Assembly (NCBI RefSeq): GCF_023065955.2
Contig: NW_026622874.1
Location: 25,725,772 to 25,789,771, forward strand
Direction of reading: 5' to 3'
Source of the DNA: Ursus arctos
Lineage: Eukaryota > Chordata > Mammalia > Carnivora > Ursidae
Length of the DNA stretch: 64,000 bases
A program made the translations under genes and the position numbers. Below, piece after piece: positions 57,327 to 64,000 of the stretch (position 1 is its first letter; each line of letters starts with the position of its first letter). Under the pieces are notes generated by a model, which saw nothing but the letters and a program-made list of their open reading frames with translations, did not search any database and was not told the DNA's origin.

Positions 57327-57506
57327 TTTTCTTAAGATTTTATTTATTTACTTGACAGAGAGAGTACGGGGGGGGGGCAGCAGGGCTGAGGAAGAAGCAG
57401 ACTCCTGCTGAGCAGACAGCCCAACGTGGGATTCGATCCCAGGACGCTGGGATCATGACTTAAGCCGAAGGCAGACACTTAACCGACTGAGCCACCCAGG
57501 CACCCT
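57327..57506 (-). mobile_element. Can-SINE with a G-run
   Basis: Minus-strand copy: 'aagattttatttatttacttgacagag', a run of 10 G near 57368, 'gaagcagactcctgctgagc', ending 'gagccacccaggcaccc'. Flanks share CTTATACA-type sequence. Confidence 0.92.
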
Positions 57507-58073
57507 GACCTCTTATACACTCTTAAAAAAATTATTAAATATCTCCCAAAAGGCTTAGTTTATATGAATAATATCTATCACTATTTACCATAATAAAAAT
57601 AAAGTTTGAGAAATGCTTATGACATGTATTTATCAATTCTCTTGAAATTATAACATATTAATTAAAAATAACTATTTTCCAAAATGAGAAAAATTTAAAT
57701 AAATGGCACCGCTTTATAATTTTGTAAATCTCTCTAATATCTGGCTTCTCCTGTCTGTTGGGTATCTCACATCATACAGGCCTCTGGAAAAACTCTGCTA
57801 TGTACTCAAGATAAAATGAAGTTTGTTTTTTTTTAATTAGTAACTTCTTAGCAAATATGGTAAAAATAGTTTATACATCACACACTCCCTAAAAATACCT
57901 CAAAGACCCACTAGGGTCCAAGTTTTAAGAAAGTCTGGCTTAGACCAGGGAATAATAAACTCATCCTCTGAGGCTGGGAAGAGTTCAACTTCTGAACGAA
58001 GCAGCTCAAAACCTAAAAAAAAACCCTGGAATTCAATTAACTAAGAAAAGTAGAAGAACGGGAATGGCTATTT
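57507..58073. other. Unique AT-rich stretch
   Basis: No gene or recognisable repeat was found. Confidence 0.4.
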
Positions 58074-58083
58074 AAAAAACAAA

Positions 58084-58238
58084 CGCTGATGGGTATTAAG
58101 GAGGGCACATATTGCATGGAGCACTGGGTGTTATACGCAAACAATGAATCATGGAACACTAAATCAAAAACTAAGGATGTACTGTATGGTGACTAAGAAA
58201 ACATAATAAAAAATTTTTTTAAAAATAAATAAATAAAT
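58084..58238 (+). mobile_element. Carnivore L1, 3' UTR end only
   Basis: 'ggagggcacatattgcatggagcactggg', 'aacaatgaatcatggaacac' and 'gatgtactgtatggtgactaag' is the 3' end of young carnivore L1, with an (AAAT)n tail. Flanked by AAAAAACAAA at 58074-58083 and 58239-58248. Confidence 0.9.
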
Positions 58239-58250
58239 AAAAAACAAATC

Positions 58251-58709
58251 ATAGCAACCAATAACAGAGATGTAAAGGTGAGAAGGAGAGTTTAAAAGTC
58301 TTAGAAACTAAAAACTGTCACAAAAATCAACGCTATAGAACAAAATGAAGTTTAATTTGAAAAAAAATACTAAGGAATCACTTGTAATGGAAAATTTGTA
58401 CAAATGATAGCAACCAATAACAGAGATGTAAAGGTGAGGAGAGTTTAAAAGTCTTAGAAACTAAAAACTGTCACAAAAATCAATGCTATAGAACAAAATG
58501 AAGTTTAATTTGAAAAAAAATACTAAGGAATCACTTGTAATGGAAAATTTGTACAAATGATAGCAACCAATAACAGAGATGTAAAGGTGAGAAGGAGAGT
58601 TTAAAAGTCTTAGAAACTAAAAACTGTCACAAAAATCAATGCTATAGAACAAAATGAAGTTTAATTAGAAAAAAATACTAAGGAATCACTTGTAATGGAA
58701 AATTTGTAC
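58251..58709 (+). repeat. Tandem triplication, about 155-bp unit
   Basis: Copies at 58251-58406 (156 bp), 58407-58559 (153 bp) and 58560-58709 (about 150 bp). Each begins ATAGCAACCAATAACAGAGA. Visible differences are few: caacgc versus caatgc, gagaaggagag versus gaggagag, and one loss in an A run. The unit matches no repeat I recognise. Confidence 0.96.
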
Positions 58710-58895
58710 TACACAGAATATTTACCCAACTCTTGCAACCACTATGAAACATTTATGCAAGTAAACAAATAATCTGGATTCCTACCATAATCCCTGAGAT
58801 GTTAACCACATCGACAGTCTACATGATAGAATAAAAGCAAGGGTTGGGGTAACTAAGCTTAAAGTACAGTACAATTACTTTTATATAAAAAGAAA
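58710..58895. other. Unique stretch
   Basis: No gene or recognisable repeat was found. Confidence 0.4.
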
Positions 58896-58899
58896 TGTG

Positions 58900-59030
58900 T
58901 TAACAAGGCATAAGAATCACTATATTGCACACCTGAAACAAATATTATACTGTATGTTAACTAACTGGAATTTAAATAAAAAGTTAAAAACAAAAACAAA
59001 AAATAATAAATAAAAATGTTCAAAAAAAGA
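58900..59030 (+). mobile_element. L1 3' UTR end
   Basis: 'gaatcactatattgcacacctgaaac', 'actgtatgttaactaactggaatttaaataaaaa' is the carnivore L1 3' terminus, followed by an A-rich tail. Confidence 0.8.
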
Positions 59031-59140
59031 AAAGTATAAAAGCACAACTGACATTTGTAAAGTAACAAACTAATGAGTTAAGTTCTGCAAAAAGTTGCAA
59101 ATTCACTTAATTAACTTCAATAGAGAATTTTATTCAGACT

Positions 59141-59349
59141 TTTTTTTTTTTAAGATTTTACTTATTTATTTATTTATTTTTATTTTAAAGAGAGAGCATG
59201 AACAAATGGGGAGGAGGAGCAGAGGGAGAGAGGGACAAGCAGACTCAACCCTGAGCGCAGAGCCCTACCTGGGACTTGATTCCACAACCCTGAGATCAAA
59301 ACCAGTCATTTTGGTTGGATGCTCAACCAACTGAGCCACCCAGGCACCC
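59141..59349 (-). mobile_element. Older Can-SINE
   Basis: Minus-strand copy: T-run, 'aagattttacttatttattt', 'cctgagatcaaaaccagtc', a small insertion ('attttggttgg') and 'gagccacccaggcacccc'. The 79-residue frame at 59095-59334 reads through it. Confidence 0.92.
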
Positions 59350-60460
59350 CAAATGTTTTACTCTTTAATAGTTAACCCATTAATAGCTCTAGCAACACTG
59401 CCTCAGAACCTAATTAACTCATTGTTTTCCAAACGCTGGCTCACTATCCAAAAAATATCCCATGAATTTGATATTCTTCACTGAATTACCTAACTCACGT
59501 TTACTGTTACTTAAATTCTGACACAAACCAAGTCATACAGTGCCTGCAGGACAAAGATACCAAGAAACAACTATTACAGAGCAACATCCAATACACCCCA
59601 AATTTTAATTATTTGTCAAAGACTTAATTACATTAAAAAGTAACTACAATAGGCATTTGAACCTATTCAATGTTACACACTTACGAAGTTGGAACTGTCT
59701 CTTAAGGAGATACACTTATATTTCACTATAGAGTTAAAACTAAACAAGTGAAATTCAGAATACCCAGAAATAAAAATTGTTTCAATAATTCATACTGAAG
59801 ATATTTCTACATGCATCAGTATTAGTATCTTAGCAAAGCAAAGTACATTTTATTTCAGCTTCCTCACTGCAAATGGCAAGGAGAAAAAACAGCGTCCCAA
59901 GGTCACTAACTTTAAACATGGCTACATTTATGTCAATAAGGTCCATTCCAATCTTAACTCCCCAAAACAATCCATGTTCCCAAATTCTTCATATTCCTAC
60001 TTACCTTAGCAACCAACTAAAACTTCCACAGTTAGCCTACATTAGATGTCAGAATGAAAGCAACCTTAGAGTCACACTTTCTATTGTTAGAGTTAGAGAA
60101 AATAAAAATTATTCTCACCCATTTGAAGAGTTCTACAATTCTCAGGACATTTTTTAAAAATTGCACAATGGAGTCTGCTTTTGAAAGACACAATATATTT
60201 AGGTCTCAACCAACAAAAATGAAAGCTTAATTCTAAAAGGGAAAAAAATGATTTGAGAAGCTATATAAAACCACAATTTCAAGTATCTTAACCGTGCAAA
60301 GAAATGACATAGGACTGACAAAAGAGCAAAACAGTTGGGAAGAGAAAAAGAGTGGGTAAGAGGTGAGGAAAAAGAGTAACTGAATGAGAAACATAAAAAA
60401 TATAAATAGAAGGTATATTAACTTTTTAGTTGCAAGAGGCCCAAAACTGATCAGAACTAT
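59350..60460. other. Unique AT-rich stretch
   Basis: No gene was recognised. The 94-residue plus frame at 59873-60157 has no domain I know and no supporting signals. Confidence 0.4.
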
Positions 60461-60464
60461 GATT

Positions 60465-60555
60465 TCTACTCAATTACTAACTAGTGACCCTGGGGAATTC
60501 GGTTCACCTCTCTAGGTCTCAGTCACCTCATCTTCTGAATTAAGTGGAATGGACA
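60465..60555 (+). repeat. MIR fragment
   Basis: 'actagtgaccctggggaattcggttcacctctctaggtctcagtcacctcatcttctg' is the MIR core. Confidence 0.72.
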
Positions 60556-60559
60556 AGGT

Positions 60560-60890
60560 CAGCCCTTCCCAAAGTGCTTCACAAAACTTTAGTCCCTAAA
60601 AAGAAAAAAGAGTTCCACAGTCAAATAAATTTGGGAAACATTAAATACTGAATCTCCTTTTCTTTGAGATTCACAATGTGTAATAAATACTAAGTAGGAA
60701 AAGCCCTGAAATTTAAAGTAGTAATAATAATAACAATAATAATAAACACTAATAAACAATAGTAGAAAATCCTATTTTTGTTTTATTAAAATTTTCCCAA
60801 ACTTATTTGGCCACAGAACACCTGCTCATAAATCATTCAACATACCAGAGAACACCCTTTATGAAACATGGACCAAATAATCTCTGAAAT
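60560..60890. mobile_element. Possible hAT-type MER element
   Basis: 'aaatttgggaaacattaaat' on one side and 'cccaaacttatttggccacagaacacc', 'accagagaacaccctttatgaaac' on the other resemble the inverted ends of non-autonomous hAT elements. The identity is tentative. Confidence 0.45.
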
Positions 60891-61244
60891 CTCTTATTAC
60901 TTACATCAGCTACCAAAGTTTACTCAAAAGAAATGGGTAATCTAAATACTCCTATTTAAACCTTCCCACAGAAAAAACTTCAGGCCTAGATGCCTTTATT
61001 GATGAATTCTATCAAACACTTAAGGAAGAAAAATACCAATTCAATACAAAATCTTCCAGAAAATTGAAGAGGAAAGAATTTCTCCCAACTCATTCTATGA
61101 GGCCAACACTACCGTGATGCCAAAACAAGACAAAGATATTACCAGAAAAGATACCTGTAGACAAATACAGATGTAAAAATTTTAATGAAATTTTAGCAAA
61201 TCTAATTCAGCAATATTTTAAAAAGGTATGTAATGACAAAGTAC

Positions 61245-61615
61245 AGTGCTATATACTGAGCATGCATATCTTCCAAAAATTGATATGAATCTTTATGTCC
61301 AATGAGATGGTATTAAAAGATGGGGCCTTTGGGAGGTTGCTTAGGTTCTGAGAGTTGAGCCCTCATGAATGAGATTAGTGCTCTTAAAAAGGGACTCTAC
61401 AGAGATTCCCTCATTCTTCTCACCATGTAAGGTTATAGTAAGAAGATGGCTATCAGTGAAGAAGTGAGCCACCAACAGACACCAAATATGCCAGTTCACT
61501 GACCTTGGACTTCCCAGTCTCCAGAACCATGAGAAATAAATATCTATTGCTTATAAGCCACTCAGTTTATAGTATATTGGTAGAGCAGCCCAAACTAAGA
61601 AATGGTGTTTATCCC
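61245..61615 (+). mobile_element. MLT1A LTR (MaLR), plus strand
   Basis: 'ccaatgagatggtattaaaagatggggcctttgggagg', 'gagccctcatgaatgagattagtgctctt', 'ccttggacttcccagtctccagaaccatgag', and 'taagccactcagtttatagtatattgg' follow the MLT1A LTR consensus closely. Confidence 0.85.
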
Positions 61616-61914
61616 AGAAATACAGTTGATTTAACATTTAAAAATCAATTAATGTAATTCACCATATTAACAAACTAAAAAAAGAAAAACTATATGATCA
61701 TCTCAATAGATGTGGAAAAGCACTCAACAAAGTCCAACACTACTTACTCCTGATAAAACTCAGGAAATTAAGAACAAATGGGATGTCCACTCTTACCCCT
61801 TCTACCAACATTCTATTAGAGATTCTGGTCCAGTGTAATCAGGCAAGAAAAATAAAAGATAACCATATTGGAAAAGCAAAGGTAAAACTGTATTATTTAG
61901 AAGATGACATGATG

Positions 61915-62137
61915 GGGGTGCCTGGGAGGCGCAGTCAGTTGAGCACCTGACTCTTGGCTTCAGCTTGGGTGGTGGTTTCAGGGTCATGAGATCAAGCCCC
62001 GCACTGGGCTCCACACTCAGTGCAGAGACTGCTTGGGACTTTCTCTCCCTTTCCTTCTGCCCCTTGCAGGGTGCTCTCTCACTCTTCCTCTCTCACGAAT
62101 AAATAAATCTTAAAAAAAAAAAAAAAAAAAAAAAGCT
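61915..62137 (+). mobile_element. Can-SINE with long A tail
   Basis: Head 'gggtgcctgggaggcgcagtcag', an 'actcttggcttcagcttggg' variant and an A23-type tail. Flanked by GATGACATGATGG at 61903-61915 and 62138-62150. The 70-residue minus frame at 61802-62014 is a chance read-through. Confidence 0.95.
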
Positions 62138-62877
62138 GATGACATGATGGTATGTATAGAAAATCTACAAAAAAGCTACCAGAACTAACGAGTTTACCAA
62201 AGTTGTAGAACACAAGATCAATATACAAAAATCAACTATACTTCTATATACTAACAGTGAATAATTGGAAATTGAAATGGAAAGACAAATAGCATTATAA
62301 CAGCATCAAAAAATGTTAAATACTTAGGAAAAATCTGACTAAGGATGTGAAAAACTTATACAAACTACAAAAGACTGTTAAAAGAAATTAAAGAATACCT
62401 AAGAGAAGAGATCTCTTATTTATAGGATGGAAAATTAAAGAGAGTTGATACCATATAGATGTCAACTGTCCCCAAATTAAAGATTCAACACAATCCCAAT
62501 CAAAATCTCTTACTCTAAAATTCATATGGCAATGCAAAAGACTTACAATAGCCAAACAATAAACAAAAGAAGAACAAAGCTAGAGAACTAACACTACCTG
62601 ATTTCAAACTTACTAAAGCTACAGTAATCAAGAAACAGACCCACACATATACAGACAACTGACTTTTTACAAACATGCAAAGACAATGCAGTGAACAAAA
62701 GGATAGTCTTTTTAACGAATGGTGTTGAAACAATAATACCTGTACTTAAAAAGTGAATTTTGTTCCATATATCACATCACACACAAAAAATTAACTGAAA
62801 ATGGACTGCAGACGTGAATGCAAAACCTAAATCTATAATGCTTTAGATGAAAACATAAAAGAAAATCTTTGTGACCC

Positions 62878-63192
62878 TGTGTCTTAGTTCAGACAGCTAC
62901 AACAAATTACCATAGTCCAGGTGGCTTAAACAACAGAAACTTATTTGTCATAGTTCTGGGGGCTGGGAAGTCCAAGATCAGTGTACCAGTGTGTTCAGGT
63001 TCTGATGAGACCCTCTTTCGGGCTTGCAGTCAGCTGTCCTCTTATGTTTCTTCACACGGTTCACACAGCAGAGTACAAAGAGAGGAAGCAAGCACTCTGA
63101 TGCCTTTTCTTATAAGGGCGCTGATCCCATTCACAGGACTCAACATATGATTGTGGGGGGAATACAAACATTCATTCCACTGCACCATGAAT
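62878..63192 (-). mobile_element. MLT1A LTR (MaLR), minus strand
   Basis: 'gtgtcttagttcagacagctacaacaaattacc', 'aggtggcttaaacaacagaaacttatttgtc', 'gggggctgggaagtccaagatc', 'ataagggcgctgatcccattcac' and 'acaaacattcattcc' are the reverse complement of MLT1A. The middle is shortened. Confidence 0.85.
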
Positions 63193-64000
63193 TAAGCAAA
63201 GAATTCTTAGATTTGACCAAAAGCATGATCATAAAAGAACAAACTGATAAATGAAACTATACTGAAATTTTAAAACTTCCGCTCTTGAGAAGACACTTTT
63301 AAACCTAGAGACTGGGAGAAAATCTTTGCAAACTCTACATCTAATAAAGGTCTGGTATCCAGAATATAAAAAAACCACTCAAAACTCAGGAATAAGAAAA
63401 AAAAGAAATCCAATTTTAAAATGGGCTAAAGATTTGAAAAGACATTTCACCAAAGAATATATATAAATGGTAAACAAGCACAAAGAAAATGCTCAATTAT
63501 CATCAGTCATTAAAGAAGTGCAAATTGAAACCACAATAAAATACCACTATATTCCTACTAAAATAGTGACAATACCAAGTACTGGAGAGAACATGGAAAA
63601 ACTGGAATTGCAAGTGGGAATGTAAAATGGAATGACTAGTTTGGACCTCAAAAAAATTCAGCTGACTGAAAGAAGACTAATAAATAAGAGAAGACACAGT
63701 ATAAACACATTTACATAAAACATTAGGAAATGTCAACTGATTAACAGTGAAAAAAAGATCAGTGGTTAACTGAAGAGGGGAAAAATTAGGGTGGGAAAGA
63801 GGAATTACGAAAAAGTGTGGAGGAAACTTTTGGCAATGATGGCTACGTTCCCTATCTTGATTATATTTAACGCTTTCATCAGTGTATACACATGCCGTAA
63901 CTTCAAATTCCGTATTTTAAGTATATACAGTTTCTTAAATAGCAGTCACACCTCAAAAAAGCTGTTAAAAATATATATTAACCAGAAAAAAGAAAATGGC

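Larger units (their letters stand above)
60945..64000 (+). mobile_element. Old L1 with several insertions
   Basis: ORF2 text: 'aacttcaggcctagatgcc', 'cctgtagacaaatac', 'atgtggaaaagcactcaacaaag' (RT region, 61710-61740), 'aaatacttaggaaaaatctg', 'acaatcccaatcaaaatc' and 'gccaaacaataaacaaaag'. Later segments near 63310-63620 include 'gagaaaatctttgcaaactc' and 'ctggagagaacatgg'. MLT1A LTRs and a SINE interrupt it. It may continue beyond the window. Confidence 0.82.

Noticed and set aside
58251..58709. CRISPR or satellite array
   Set aside because: Only three head-to-tail copies without spacers; best described as a local tandem duplication.
59873..60157. 94-residue plus frame as a small gene
   Set aside because: No recognisable domain, no splice or promoter signal, and length within chance for AT-rich DNA of this size.

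Overview
This window is non-coding mammalian nuclear DNA, most likely from a bear or another arctoid carnivore. About thirty copies of the tRNA-Lys-derived Can-SINE are present, and their heads (GGGGCGCCTGGGTGGC), bodies and (AAATAAAT)n tails are diagnostic of Carnivora. The youngest copies share the variant 'GGGCGTGATCCCGG...CACATCAGGCTCCTCCGCT', which I associate with bear and panda subfamilies; that finer placement is inference. The rest is AT-rich sequence with old LINE, LTR and DNA-transposon relics. I found no intact protein-coding gene, no exon with convincing splice sites, no RNA gene and no CRISPR array. Almost all of the short open frames are chance frames or fragments of repeats.

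Layout. 1-9.7 kb: SINEs, an old L1M 3' UTR (about 2.0-2.7 kb), MIR fragments and a small L1 piece (7.6-8.4 kb). 9.75-14.53 kb: a Tigger1-like DNA transposon split by a processed, minus-strand CUL4A retrocopy, including its 3' UTR and poly(A), and by a SINE. 14.8-19.0 kb: a fairly young minus-strand L1 with its 5' UTR, ORF1 and the first part of ORF2, but no 3' end. 19.0-23.3 kb: an older plus-strand L1. 23.5-40.3 kb: mostly unique AT-rich sequence with L2, MIR, MER5A and SINE islands and a decayed L1 (35.4-38.2 kb). 40.3-43.15 kb: a HAL1/L1 ORF1-type relic with four SINEs. 43.8-49.2 kb: four solitary LTR-like elements and a polypurine tract with a run of 20 G. 50.7-56.2 kb: L1 fragments, the largest at 53.5-56.2 kb with two CA microsatellites. 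58.1-58.7 kb: an L1 3' end followed by a three-copy, about 155 bp tandem repeat. 60.5-64 kb: a MIR, a possible hAT relic, and an L1 carrying two oppositely oriented MLT1A LTRs and a SINE.

The value of the window lies in insertion chronology: nested elements, target-site duplications (TSDs) and rearranged junctions. I saw no candidate for a new biological system. The observations most worth checking are the nested CUL4A retrocopy, the L1 that kept its 5' end but lost its 3' end, the tandem triplication at 58.25 kb and the duplicated 60-mer at 27.1/27.5 kb.
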